A DNA stretch of 64,000 nucleotides from Paragorgia papillata (GCA_035771165.1 JAWNZC010000087.1:5587501-5651500); one strand, 5' to 3'; shown: positions 1-11,616, counted from the stretch's first letter. Numbers and translations are program-made. The notes: generated by a model from the letters alone, not told the origin.

Positions 1-47
1 TAATTGATCACGCATTCACAATGAACATTCACTCAGAGAAAGTATAA

Positions 48-68
48 GGCCCATCCCACAATGCACCG
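48..68 (+). promoter_or_regulatory. ZNF143/Staf-like motif, copy 1
   Basis: The sequence ATCCCACAATGCACCG resembles the metazoan Staf/ZNF143 promoter site (core CCCANNATGC). The preceding bases (CAGAGAAAGTATAAGGCC) are also shared with two other copies in the window, near 2,255-2,290 and, inverted, near 10,530-10,580. It lies about 400 bp upstream of the first exon of the SANT-like gene, which fits a promoter role, but it could equally be part of a dispersed repeat. Confidence 0.35.
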
Positions 69-2254
69 GAACCAATAAATCATTATTAAAACAAGATGGC
101 GTCGTCTTTGCGGACCGCAGTTGCTTTGTACAAACTGTGTCATGAAGACATGCTCCAAGCAAATTGGACGGTTAAAATATGCGTGGTGGATAAATAATTA
201 TATCAGTTTCGAATTTATTATGTTAAATTTTCCAGTCCTGACTAACTATTGGACAAAATCGTTGGAATTTGCAATCAATTCAAGATTATTCGAACATGAC
301 ACTGCGAAATCGTGCATAAATCACAACAGTGCTTGGCCGTCTTCTTTTGAGAAATCATCTATTTTTTGTTCTACTCGTAAACTTCGATATTTATCTCGAC
401 TGAAGTTATAAAAAGGCTCCTTAAGGCTCAACGTTTTCGTCGCGAAATTTTCCGTTGAAATTTGGGTATTATGGCAACGAGAGGCCACACGTTTCAACAG
501 GAGATACTCCGCACAAAGAGAAGCAAACAAGACTAGTTCCTCCAAACGAACACGGATATTCCCGTCGATCTTTGTTTCCAGTTGGTTCTTCGAATGACAA
601 GGTAATCCACAGTCTTAACAGTTTTAGTTTAAGTCAAAATGTACTCAATGTTTCGTATTTTGTTTTCTATATGTCAGAGAAAGCCCTTCAGCTTCGACAT
701 CATTCGAGGCCAAACGCAAAGTAAGGCAAGGTGCTTGGTCAAAGCAAGAAGATATCGCTCTTGTCCGATTCATTGTGTTGCAAAAAGATATTCAAGAAAC
801 ACAAAGTGAGTGGCCTTCTTCACTGCGAAAGCAACATCCTTACTGGGAAAATGCTGTTAATTTTGTTAAAGAGACATGTGGAGAATCTGAAAGAACAGGT
901 GAACATTTTTGCTAATTTTTAAAATAATTTGGTGCCGTTTTCTTTCTGCACTAGCAGTAATAAAGATCACATTATTTGCAATATTTCATAACCTTTAAGT
1001 GTGTTAAGAATAATTCTGGTGAACGTTTTTGTCGAGGTCGGTTCGATTCCACCTTTATTCTCTTATTTTGATAAATATCATTGTAAATATGTACACTGTT
1101 AGAGAGCATGGAATATTGCTAATTGCTGCACGTTCACAAATATTGCTAATGTTTATTCACAAAGAAGATTCAAAAGAAATTAATTTCTAATCAGTGCATG
1201 TATACCGAATACTAGTACTGTATACCTTAACCTGTTAGAATTCTGTTATAGTAATAGAGTTTATAGACCAATAATGAATAATTTACTTACAAACAAGGTT
1301 TGTCTGGCACACTGAAATTGAGCCTTTTCTCAAATAATCTGAGAACAACCTGACCACTCGTATTGTAAATAATATTAACTTAGAAAAATTATGTTCATTT
1401 GTTGTCCAGCACATGCTGTTCGATCAAAAAAAAGGAACATTAGAAGCAGTGGTGCAGGAATATGGCATTGATTACGAATGTGAAGCCAGTTTGAACTCTG
1501 ACAGCACACCATCTACTTCTACTGATGTCCCTCATGTAGAAGACAACACTGTGGACTCAGTATTGTACCGTTGTTCTAAGCTACTGGAAAAAAGGTGCGC
1601 CAGGGCACTCATTATTTTGATTAAAATGATACTACTCTTGTTGGGAACGGATGAAATAGTTGATGTGCTAGACAACATGTTCCTGGACATTGCTGAAAGG
1701 AAAGGAATAACATCACACCCCTCAAAATTCATTTCTCTGTCCCTTGTGGCAATGGAAAATTTACAACAGAACAAAAAAAGTAATCTTTTGTTTAAATTTG
1801 CCCAATGTGTTGGTAAAGAAAGGCCTGATGGTTCAGGTACTCTAATGCAAATGAATCGCATGCCATTTGGATTGGTTCAGTACCAAATCGAGTTCTTTAC
1901 ATGGAAAAATTCACAACAGGTTAGAAAGGTGTCACACTGTACAGTAGGTGTACATTTTGTATCAGTATGAAATGTTTCATATCTCAAGGATTATACTGGT
2001 TCCATGTTATGTTGTTTGTTATAAATTTTTTTTGTTTTTTAAAGATAACCATGCCCAGAGACTATGCATTATGGCATTCAACTATGGTGTCAGAGCTAGG
2101 CTATCGCTTTAACCACCTGTTCAGAGGACAAATGTGGAGTGGAATAGCTGCAGATGGCATAAAAATCCCATGTGTGTAAGTTCAATGTTATACATGTTGT
2201 AACGCATTGGTGCCTGAGCCAGCCAAAAACAGCCCCATACAAGGCAGAACCCCA

Positions 2255-2290
2255 GAGGAGGTACGAAGCTCTTCCCACAATGCATTGCGT
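2255..2290 (+). promoter_or_regulatory. ZNF143/Staf-like motif, copy 2
   Basis: TTCCCACAATGCATTGCG is an excellent match to the Staf/ZNF143 consensus and is preceded by CAGAGGAGGTACGAAGCTC, as in the other two copies. It lies inside an intron of the decayed SANT-like gene, so it is more likely part of a small repeat or a relocated promoter fragment than that gene's own promoter. Confidence 0.35.
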
Positions 2291-3620
2291 TAGGTTTTCT
2301 TCCCTTGGCTCGGAGCGTGACAGTTGATGATCAAATTATAGATATTTTCGTTGGCCCTGTTTCGATTGAAAAACTGCGTTTCAAAAGGTAAGATCTTTAT
2401 ATGATATTCTAAAAGTTGCTCTCTTTTTTTTCATTCTGGCAAATGGGGCCCAAAATATTTTCTAACCCCTGCTGATTGCATCCTAATTCGTGTAGTCCTC
2501 AATAATTTCACCTATTTGCATTGATTTGTCTTTAAGGGAGAGACTATCAGGAGATTGGTGCTCTCACATAAAGATGCTCGGTTTTGGATAAAGGCTGATG
2601 CCACAGATGTAAAGGGTGCCTTATTTGAGTCTGCAAGGGGTGAGTGGAATGGAGATGTTGATCTTGGAGATGGCAAACTTGGCTAGCTCAACGATGAGTA
2701 TTCAGTTAGAAAGGGTGGGATAACTCATTGCCTTAAAGTGCATTCCTCCCCAAACGAGACATCTTCACTTCTCCAGGGAATTCAACTGAGGTTGATAGAG
2801 GACAAGGGGTTTCTAGAAGCTGGACTGTCAACTTCACTTAAAGAGTACCAGGAGAAGTATGAGAAAGTGGGGTCACCTGAAGAACGTCTGAAAGGGCTAA
2901 ACTGGGAAGTAGTGGAATTTAGTAAACTTCTGGAAAATTGTCAGCGCTTGCACAACATCATCCAGAACCTGTCTGCATTTTTAAGTCCAGATACTTTTTG
3001 TTTTAAGTAATTTATTTTCCAATTCAAACACATACACCCAGAATTTCTTACCTACCTTCGAGACTTGTTTAAGAAAATAAGACAACTTCCAGCAACCCAT
3101 GTCCTCGTCACAATGGTGTCTGATGAACGAAGGAATATGAAACCATACGCTGTTCCAGTACAATATGTTCCATACACATCACTTGCTGACAAAAGCTTGC
3201 GGGTACTTGTGAACAAGGTGAAAATGGCTATGACAGGGCAGAATTTGAAAGTTGTAGGTAGGCCTTGTCACAATACAAATTATGTATGTAATAGTAATGA
3301 AATACTGAGAACAGCACCTCTCTATAATCATTTATTTAGGAACGGTCACTGATGGTGAATTCAGTTCACTTAGAACTCAAGGAGAAACAAGACCTCCATA
3401 TTTGGCAGCTCATCCATGATCCCAGAAAATCAGTTAAACAGCTGTCGAAGAAATCACTGTTAAGAATGCTTGAGTATATTAAGGGTAAGAAAATAATTAC
3501 TATTTCTATAATTATTTGGTACCCCCATACAGCAAATTCTAAAAAACACATCAAATTGTAAAATTCATTGTGTCTCAGTCCCTCAAATCCTGCTGTCTGG
3601 GGGAAATTGTTCCTTATATT

Positions 3621-4140
3621 AGAAGAAGAAGAAGAAGAAGAAGAAGAAGAAGAAGAAGAAGAAGAAGAAGAAGAAGAAGAAGAAGAAGAAGAAGAAGAAG
3701 AAGAAGGAGAAGGAGAAGGAGAAGGAGAAGGAGAAGGAGAAGGAGAAGGAGAAGGAGAAGGAGAAGGAGAAGGAGAAGGAGAAGGAGAAGGAGAAGGAGA
3801 AGGAGAAGGAGAAGGAGAAGGAGAAGGAGAAGGAGAAGGAGAAGGAGAAGGAGAAGGAGAAGGAGAAGGAGAAGGAGAAGGAGAAGGAGAAGGAGAAGGA
3901 GAAGGAGAAGGAGAAGGAGAAGGAGAAGGAGAAGGAGAAGGAGAAGGAGAAGGAGAAGGAGAAGGAGAAGGAGAAGGAGAAGGAGAAGGAGAAGGAGAAG
4001 GAGAAGGAGAAGGAGAAGGAGAAGGAGAAGGAGAAGGAGAAGGAGAAGGAGAAGGAGAAGGAGAAGGAGAAGGAGAAGGAGAAGGAGAAGGAGAAGGAGA
4101 AGGAGAAGGAGAAGGAGAAGGAGAAGGAGAAGAAGAAGAA
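3621..4140 (+). repeat. (GAA)n / (GAAGGA)n microsatellite
   Basis: About 85 bp of pure GAA passes into about 425 bp of an almost perfect 6-bp unit GAAGGA. It lies in an intron of the decayed SANT-like gene. Long reading frames here encode only poly-Glu-Gly or poly-Arg and are artefacts of the repeat. The strand asymmetry (all purine) could form triplex DNA. Confidence 0.97.
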
Positions 4141-4420
4141 GAATTATAATAATAACAATGAAAATGAAAATGATAATAGTAATAGTAATAGTAGTGGTAA
4201 TGGGTAATGGTAATGGTAATAGTAACTATAATAATAGTAATAATAGTAATTAATAATAGTATTACATAATAGTAATAATTATAATGATAATAACAAATAA
4301 ATAATATTAAATATATTAAATAATAATTAATAATAAATAATATTAAATAATAATTAATAATAATAATAATAAAAACAATAGTGTAGTAACAACAACAATA
4401 ATATTAACAACAACTTTCTT
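4141..4420 (+). repeat. TAA-rich low-complexity tract
   Basis: AT-rich sequence made of TAATAG, TAATGG and TTAATAA variants adjoins the purine microsatellite. No coding signal; it ends just before the block starting at 4,441. Confidence 0.85.
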
Positions 4421-6584
4421 TGTTTGAAAATAATTCTTTCAGATACAAATGGTGAAGTCACTGCTGTACACCCCCATCCAGCCATACCTAGGGAAGTAGT
4501 TGAGTCAATTTGTTTGAGTCAAAGTAATTGTTTGGACTTGATTGAAGCTGTGGAAAACATCCGTCACATGTTGGTCCCTGTTGGTCATGTAGCACACACA
4601 TTCAGACGTAACATCCCTGAATCATTTCTTGACTGCCTTCGTTCACTCATTGGTACCCTATTCTTTCAACAAGCTGTTGCTGCTTGGAAAGAAAAAGGAA
4701 TTGATTTCTCAACCCACCTTTATGTACCAGAGACTGACCCAATCGCAGGAATCATCCACCATGAAAGGGAAGACCACTGCCAAATTCTGAAGCGAATAGC
4801 AAAGCACACAAGGGAGGGTGCATATTTAAAATTAAACTTGGATGCTTTTAATGAGGCAATATGAGAGATCCCAAAACTAGTCTGACCCATACAGCTCTTG
4901 TAGGCAAGCGAAAGCAGTTAGTAACTGATACGGAGGAACTTCTTTCTTTTCATGTAGCCAAATTTTTAAATGAGAAAGGACATAAAACAGAGGCCGAATA
5001 TGTAAAAATCGTGGCAAGATGGCATGAAGCATCTGATGGAAGAGGAGTGTCCCAACTGAGTAGATCTAAAGCCAATTATGAGATGCTTAATTATTTGCTG
5101 GATGAGTTGTTTCCATGGCACAACACCGATTATGACTTATCGTCCATTGATATAAACAGGTAAATTGTATGATTATGATACATTACTAGCACAGTGGTGA
5201 GCTGCTAATACTTACAGTACCAAGCACTATGCATAAAAGACATTGGGGGATGGAAATTATCTAACTAGGAACCAACACATAAATATTTTTATTTTTGTAA
5301 TTATAATTATAGACCATTTCAAGGAATCCGAGGCTTCAGCCGAGAAACCCTAATTGCCATAACCACAAACATTGAGAGCCAGGAATACCGAAGATGTGAA
5401 AATGAAACCATTGGATGGGAAGAACATCCAAGAGCCAGTACAACAGATGATGTCGAATGCTTCTTTTCCTTGTGCCATCAAAAACTTGGCTGTACTTTCA
5501 CATTGAAGGAATTCAAGTACCACTGGAAAAATATGCAGGTATAGCTGGAATGCATTTGCCATTACATGAAGTTTATCTTAAAAATTAATTTAATCTAACC
5601 AAATACAACTGATACGTCAAGTATTTTTATATTTTAATTTTACTTGTTATTTTATTGTATCTTTATATTTTAGAGAATTTACTATGAAGATGGATGATGA
5701 TTTGCCATTTTATTATTGGACATTAAATGAGCGGTTTAAAGGCCCAGATGAGACATATGAATCATTTGATGAATCACCACCTGTTGCCTCAAATATACAA
5801 CCAGAACAACATCCCTTGCGGATTCACAACCTCAAGATCAACAGAAGGGAAGCTCCATCAATCTTCACAGCTGGTCGGTCATTCCTGCCAATACGTGATA
5901 AGAGTTCCAAAAGGCAACGCATGCATCGAGATCCAATTAATTTACCATTCACTGTAGCACCACAATAAATTCCAACCTCATTCCCAGGAAGTTTTCTCCA
6001 CTTAGAAAAGTTCTTGTGTACGAGGTTGACACAAATACAGTAATTTTCCTCAGATGTGAGTTTTTCAACAGTACTATCAGAAAGCACTGGGGGCTAATCA
6101 TTCTTATTTGCACCTGGTGGCTGAAATTTTGCAAAGGACACAGATCAACTTGGCAGAGTCAAAGGCACTCCTGCAAGCCAACATACAACACATGTTCAGA
6201 CCACTGAGCACAGTTAACATCTAGGAAAACCAGTGAACCCAATAAAACCCTCGAAGCACAAGAGAAACCAACTACAACTCTACTTGCACGAGTCTCAAGC
6301 TCAAGCTTAAAAAACTGTCTCATTCTTGGGTGGTCACCCATCCAAGTACTAAGGCTCATCCAAGTACTAACCCCTTCCAACTGGGTTTAATTTTAGTGTG
6401 CCACAGAGAGAAGAAGTGGACTAAGAGTACACAACCCATGTTTCCTTTGACCCAGCCCATTCACAACCAATAGATACAAGTGTGAGCAAACAGTGAGTGA
6501 GCATTAAAATCTTGGATGTACACTGTACAGTCATTATTTATACGAAGCAGTGATTGTTGCATTGCAATGAAATGCACTGAAAAG

Positions 6585-7880
6585 TCATACGTTCAAGACT
6601 GCATTGTATCTATTCTGGTCACAGTCTCTTAACCAAGGGGAAGATTTCACAAAGGTAAAGAAGCCAGTAATCATCATTTTATCTTGCTGATGAACATACC
6701 GACTTTGGAAATGGCTAAGGGAGATGGACTGTATTTCATTCATTCTGATGGCTTTGGTCAACTTGGGAATCTTTCGAAGCCCAGCATAACCTAGAGGATG
6801 CCATAAGCCATCTATACAAGCATCAAATCTTATGGCATTTCTATCCTGCTCATTGTCTGGTTCAAATTCAACACGAACTACAACTTCTTCATCATTACGC
6901 ATAATTTCTTTGCATTTCTTCAGTGCACACTGGTACCTCTCTTCCCACTACGACCCTCTTCCAGCAAACGTTTGACAGTACAAATTGTCTTTATCGCCAC
7001 CAGTAAGATTGTCATTGTTGTCGTTGTTATCACCAGCAGCAGCAGGGTTGTTAGTGTGTTCATTGTTGGCATTGTTATCACCACCAGTAGGATTGTCATT
7101 GTTGTCGTTGTTATCACCACCAGTAGGATTGTCATTGTTGCCATTGTTATCACAAGCAGCAGCAGTGTTGTTAGTGTGTTCATTGTTGTCGTTGTTATAA
7201 CCAGCAGTAGGATGGTCATTGTTGCCATTGTTATCACCACCAGTAGGATTGTCATTGTTGCCATTGTTATCACCACCAGTAGGATTGTCATTGTTGTCGT
7301 TGTTATCACCACCAGTAGGATTGTCATTGTTGCCATTGTTATCACCACCAGTAGGATTGTCATTGTTGCCATTGTTATCACCACCAGTAGGATTGTCATT
7401 GTTGCCATTGTTATCACCACCAGTTGGATTGTCATTGTTGTCGTTGTTATCACCAGCAGCAGCAGGGTGGTTAGTTTGTTCATATTCACCAGCAGGATCG
7501 TCATTGCTGTCATCATTATCACCAGCAGCAGGACCATCAGTGTGTTCATAGTCACCAACAGAATTGTTCGAGGGATTGTGGAAAAGTAATTGGATGTCTT
7601 CTACTGGATCGTCGTCTGAGTCTATGCTTGGTTCAATTGGTTGGAATAGTACTTTGTTTGGGTTAGAAAAATTGCTGCAATTGCACGAAATATTGTACTA
7701 TTTGTGTACTTTAATATCCAACTGTGGCATGGTTTCCGTGAGACTTTCACTGCTATATTCCTCATCAGGCTCAAGCGGATTTATGACAATTGAAGTAAGG
7801 ACATTGAATTCTGTGATAAGGACCGCCGTGAATGGTTTGTCCTTGACAAGGAACTATTGTTTGAGAATAGGAGTATAAGG
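6585..7880 (-). pseudogene. HIRAN-domain protein with 11-residue acidic repeats, interrupted
   Basis: On the minus strand one frame runs from about 7,850 to 6,585. It opens with a segment containing NPLEPDEEYSSESLTETMPQ, then PIEPSIDSDDDPVEDIQLL. Next come about a dozen copies of an Asn/Asp-rich 11-mer (GDNNGNDNPTG), and it ends with a HIRAN-like domain (VRVEFEPDNEQDRNAIRF, then WHPLGYAGL), a fold known from HLTF/Rad5 and phage proteins that binds DNA ends. The frame is broken by TAG at 6,948-6,950, immediately before WEERYQCALKKC, and by TAG codons near 7,700 and 7,835 that could lie in short introns. It is convergent with the SANT-like gene. Role unknown; DNA binding is inferred from the HIRAN resemblance. 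Confidence 0.55.
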
Positions 7881-8517
7881 AAGCAAATGAACGTTCTTTG
7901 TCTCGGTAAGTAAAACTCGATTAACTCAGACTAGCTATATGTAGCCTGTCACAGCCACTGATATCTATTTAAACTTTGAGTCAATTTTTGGCTTTATATA
8001 TAAGGTTTTATTGAGATCAGTGGTCACAGGTCTGCCTTAACGCAACTTGTGCAAACTGACTTGAGTCAGTGCATCTGGGCCAGGGCTGTGACACATGTTC
8101 AGTAGAAAACATAATACTGATCGGTAAATATCTAGTCACACACAAACTATTGCAAGATAAGAACTTTATTCACCTGAAAATCACAACATGACAATACTTG
8201 AATACAAACAGGATAATTCATTCTTCGAAGAACAAGATCCCAACCACCAACCGAGTAGATCATCGCTACTCTTCTTTCCCTTAATTTCCCAATCATGCTT
8301 AAATGAATTATACTACAGCGTAAAGTGAAACACTGCGCCCCACTAATTACATAATCGTGAGAATTCTCTTCGATACAGTGGAGACTACAATTACTTGATC
8401 TTTCTTCAATACACTCGACTCACTTTGCCGTACTTCCATGACCGACACTTGCGGCAGCTCATGAATAAATATTATAAAATAACATTTATACTACGCGTGC
8501 TCTGATTGGTCAATAAC
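7881..8517. other. No gene recognised
   Basis: Intergenic sequence upstream of the Crypton element. I see no convincing coding exon. The last 40 bases (TCTGATTGGTCAATA) contain an inverted CCAAT box just before the palindrome at 8,518, which could serve the recombinase promoter. Confidence 0.5.
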
Positions 8518-8545
8518 CGTGCAGGATCAGAGTATCCTGCACGGA
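8518..8545. repeat. 28-bp palindrome at left side of Crypton element
   Basis: CCGTGCAGGAT and ATCCTGCACGG are perfect inverted arms around CAGAGT. The 26 bases at 8,524-8,549 reappear exactly in the big palindrome at 10,316-10,501, so both sides of the recombinase gene carry the same sequence. This suggests an element boundary or recombinase recognition site. Confidence 0.8.
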
Positions 8546-8573
8546 AAATTCCCGCCTTAGCGGCTTTTCAAAA

Positions 8574-10072
8574 ATGTCAGACGAAAATATTTTTGAGAAT
8601 TTTGAATTTGACAATGAGAATACCTTAAATGAATCTAAAATTGATGACAACAATATAAAACAAAGATTCGTTTTAACTACGGAGAAAGACGTGGACGAGT
8701 TGGTCGAAAATTCGGTAGCCCAAAACACAAAATACAAAACAATCTACGCTGTCAACATTTTTAAAGGTATGTTTATTTGAAAGATTGTCATTTTCCATTT
8801 AAGAAGCTACAGTAAAATTTTAAACAGTTTAATAAATCCCATGACCACTGAACACTTATTAAAGTAAATAAACATATTCATTTTAAAGAATGGGCCAAAA
8901 TTCGTCACATTACAAGCGAATTGCATGAAATGGACAACAACACATTGGACAGCTACCTACGTTTGTTTTATGCAGAAGTGAAAAACCTCAACGGCGAAGA
9001 CTACAGTAGGTCAACTCTATTGGGTATAAGAAATGGTCTGGAGAGATATCTGAACTCCCCACCACACAACAAAGGCGTCACGATAACTGGTAACCCAGAA
9101 TTCAAGAGGTCTAACGTGGTCCTCAACGCAAAAATTAAATCCCTCAAAAAAGAAGGTAAACAAAATGTAAAGCACAAACCTCCGCTTGAGCCCGAAGACC
9201 TGGAAAAGCTCAAAACAAGTGGTGTATTTGATTCGTCAAATCCCCTTGGACTGTTGTGGAATGTGTGGTTTCACACGGTGTTATTCTGGTGCCGACGTGG
9301 CCGCGAAGGACAAAGAAGTTTGACAAAAGACAGCTTCGTGTTTACACAAGACCCAACAGGCGAAGAGTATGTGACGATGACACACTGTGAAGCCTCCAAA
9401 AACCATCCTGGAGGAATAAACGATACAGAGAGCTTCCAACACCTGGGTCGAATGTACAAGACAAAGGAAGAAAATGATGGGTATAGTGCCTTGAAGCTGT
9501 ACATCAGCAAGTTAAATCCACAATGTCAAGCATTGTTTCAGTACCCGAAGCGACAGTGGAAGTCAATCGATGCAACTTGGTACGAAAATCGTCCCCTTGG
9601 CGTCAACAAGCTTGGCGAAATGATGAAGACCATAAGCAATGCTGCTGGTTTGTCCACGATCTACACAAACCACTGTGTAAGAGCGACTTCAATTACCCTT
9701 TGGTCAAATGCTGGCTTGACCAACCGACACATTATGTCGATTTCAGGCCATCGAAATGAGCAGTCACTTCAACACTACAACCGACGGCCATCCACATCCC
9801 AGCTTAAACGCTGCAGCGATGTTCTCTCGCAAGCTCTTGGTGATGAAACTGGTCATTTTTACTCCAATCCAGCAGCCCAACGAAGGCGTATCCAGGATGA
9901 CAGTCTTCTCAACTCAAATGCTTCTACAGCTTCGGCCACGACAACAACCAGCTTCGCTTCGCACTGTTCGCAGTCTTCAAATGTTCAGGTCGAAAATTTT
10001 CCAAACTTTGGCTCTCTGTTCAACAGTTGTTCAATTGGAAACGTACATGTCAATTTTAATCTACCACAATGA
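8574..10072 (+). CDS. Crypton-type tyrosine recombinase (two exons)
   Basis: Exon 1 is 8,574-8,766, the intron (gtatg...aaag) is 8,767-8,888, and exon 2 is 8,889-10,072. The joined frame is open for 458 residues. The C-terminal half has the tyrosine-recombinase catalytic pattern: Arg cluster CRRGREG (about residues 199-205), HCVR (His326, Arg329), SGH (His352) and the HYNRR segment with candidate nucleophile Tyr361. The DUF3504-like sequence around ATSITLWSNAGL matches Crypton-derived proteins such as KCTD1/QRICH1/ZMYM relatives. The first 60 residues are acidic and Asn-rich; a Ser/Thr/Gln-rich tail follows the catalytic domain. Cryptons insert by site-specific recombination rather than by a DDE transposase. 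No stops or frameshifts are visible, so the copy may be active. The ATG lies 29 bp past a palindrome, which may carry its promoter. Confidence 0.88.
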
Positions 10073-10315
10073 ATTTAATACTGTATCCCTGTTATTATAT
10101 TGTTACTGAAAACGTTGTATTTATAACCTAACTTGTTTCTCAGCACGACGATATTTTTTTTGTCAGTCGTTCGAAGGCGATTGATTGACATGTTGGGGGT
10201 CCACTGAGTATTCCGGTTCTCTGATTGGTAGTTGATACTTTTTGGGAGAATTACACTCTTCATCCATTCTTTTTTAAATAAACTTCATCGTTATTTCTGT
10301 GTCGTTATTTTATAA

Positions 10316-10501
10316 AAGAAATACCAAATGATTTTCCGTGCAGGATACTCTGATCCAAACACGCGGGAAGTTGCGAGACTTTCGAAAAGCTAAAAACACT
10401 CGCCTAGCGGCTCGTGTTTTGTTACGCTTTTTCTTAAGTCTCGCAACTTCCCGCGTGTTTGGATCAGAGTATCCTGCACGGAAAATCATTTGGTATTTCT
10501 T
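10316..10501. repeat. Perfect 66-bp inverted repeat
   Basis: Arms 10,316-10,381 and 10,436-10,501 are exact reverse complements across 66 bases, separated by 54 bases. The arms contain CCGTGCAGGATACTCTGATC and CACGCGGGAAGTTGCGAGAC. Perfect identity implies recent formation or gene conversion. It probably forms the right end of the Crypton element or a non-autonomous derivative of it. Confidence 0.95.
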
Positions 10502-10529
10502 AAATGCATCGCGCCTGCCTTAGCGTTGA

Positions 10530-10585
10530 TAATATAGTTTGTTCGCATTGCATTGTGGGATAGGCTTTATACCTCCTCTGATATT
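10530..10585 (-). promoter_or_regulatory. ZNF143/Staf-like motif, copy 3 (inverted)
   Basis: On the minus strand: CAGAGGAGGTATAAAGCC then ATCCCACAATGCAATGCG, the closest relative of copies 1 and 2. No gene clearly starts next to it. Confidence 0.35.
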
Positions 10586-10738
10586 CACTGAAACAAAGCA
10601 TTTTATATCATTTATCTGAAATGTGTAACTTTTAACGTTGCTTTCAACCAGCTATTGTCTTCTCATAACTCATACACATGACCGAATATTTTTCTCTGAT
10701 TGGCTAATTAGCTCATGAATTATTAATCAGAAGTAATA

Positions 10739-10841
10739 GATAAAGCATGAGCAGCGATCTGTATCTGATTTAAGAGGTGAGCTGCAAGTGAGCCATGCAT
10801 ATTAAATCAGATACAAATCGGCTGCGAATGCTTTATCGGAC
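10739..10841. repeat. Hairpin MITE
   Basis: Arms GATAAAGCATGAGCAGCGAT... and its near-complement ending ...GCTGCGAATGCTTTATC, each about 34 bp with TCTGATTTA/TAAATCAGA at the loop side. Typical of a small non-autonomous hairpin element. Confidence 0.75.
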
Positions 10842-11354
10842 GCATTATTGCACGCATTAATGACGCGAATGCATTAATGGACACATCTAAATGTAGCCAT
10901 GTTTTCAAATTATTTTTCAAGTTGGAGTGATTTTAGTTAAGTATATTGAGGAAAAAGTTTATGTAAATCAGGACGAATCTGTATGCGATTTACATATATT
11001 GATTAAATATTAATTTCTTTTGAATTTTCTTCATGAAAAAAAAAATGAAATCTACAAAAGAAATCAGTAAATATAAACTCGTTGATAAAATGTTACTTTA
11101 AATACTTTGTGTTACTTACCCATATACTGTTGTATATTGCACTTCACTGTTTTGTTGTCTTGGATTTATCCAACGCAACCTGGATGCTTTCCTCCCCCCA
11201 TAATGATATTAAAGTATTAGTTGCATCTTCACTCCCTGTCTTGCCACGAGACGCCATTGTATTCCATTCTTGCCGCGAATTTCCGCGAATATGTTTTACG
11301 AGATACCACTGGCATAACAGACTACTTTATTTGGCAATGGCGCGCGAACCATAG

Positions 11355-11404
11355 CTTCAGGCGGGCCGAGACTACCTTTTTACATGGTCTCGGCCCGCTT
11401 GAAA
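11355..11404. repeat. Short inverted repeat
   Basis: GCGGGCCGAGAC and GTCTCGGCCCGC flank a 15-base loop. A wider pair, TTTACACGACAA and TTGTCGTGTAAA, lies at about 11,434 and 11,518. Probably a small MITE; the rest of 10,842-11,616 shows no gene. Confidence 0.7.
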
Positions 11405-11616
11405 TTTTGGATCCGCCTGCCACTAGCGCTTGCATTTACACGACAATAACGAAGAGTGCCGTGCCGAAAATTTTTAGGCACGCGGCCCCCAATTTAGGAG
11501 TACCATACCAAAAACACTTGTCGTGTAAACCAGCCTTGAGAGAAAACTTTGGATTTCCCGAGATGGCTGATGCCGAGAAAGAAGTTTTCTTTCGATAGAG
11601 GTGAGGACGAAGAAAC

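Larger units (their letters stand above)
471..5968 (+). pseudogene. Decayed SANT/Myb-like multi-exon gene of unknown family
   Basis: About ten coding blocks can be followed: 471-600, 681-899, 1413-1920, 2046-2175, 2536-3007, 3027-3252, 3340-3485, 4441-5160, 5313-5538 and 5673-5968. Block 2 has a Myb/SANT-like pattern (GAWSKQEDIALVRFI, then PYWENAVNFVKET), suggesting DNA binding. Later blocks form a long mostly helical protein with a striking STDDVECFFS-like segment (TTDDVECFFSFLC) near the end. I do not recognise the family; it looks like a multicopy, possibly transposon-derived cnidarian gene. It is broken: in-frame TAG at 534-536 and 2684-2686, an apparent 2-base frameshift near 3,400, a tandem AT frameshift at 4,859-4,861 (the frame resumes as MRDPKTSLTH), and another shift near 5,690. 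A half-kilobase purine microsatellite fills one intron. Function unknown. Confidence 0.6.
8518..10501 (+). mobile_element. Crypton element (putative limits)
   Basis: The recombinase gene is enclosed by related palindromes at 8,518-8,545 and 10,316-10,501 that share 26 identical bases (GGATCAGAGTATCCTGCACG and on). Classical Cryptons lack terminal inverted repeats, so the limits are inferred from the repeated sequence and may be a few tens of bases off. The loop of the right palindrome repeats the CGCC(T)TAGCGGCT motif found just inside the left end. Confidence 0.55.

Noticed and set aside
3568..4253. Long poly-Glu-Gly and poly-Arg proteins
   Set aside because: They are simply translations of the GAA/GAAGGA microsatellite.
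6972..7589. Plus-strand hydrophobic repeat proteins opposite the HIRAN gene
   Set aside because: They are antisense shadows of the GDNNGNDNPTG repeat; only the minus frame continues into a recognisable domain.
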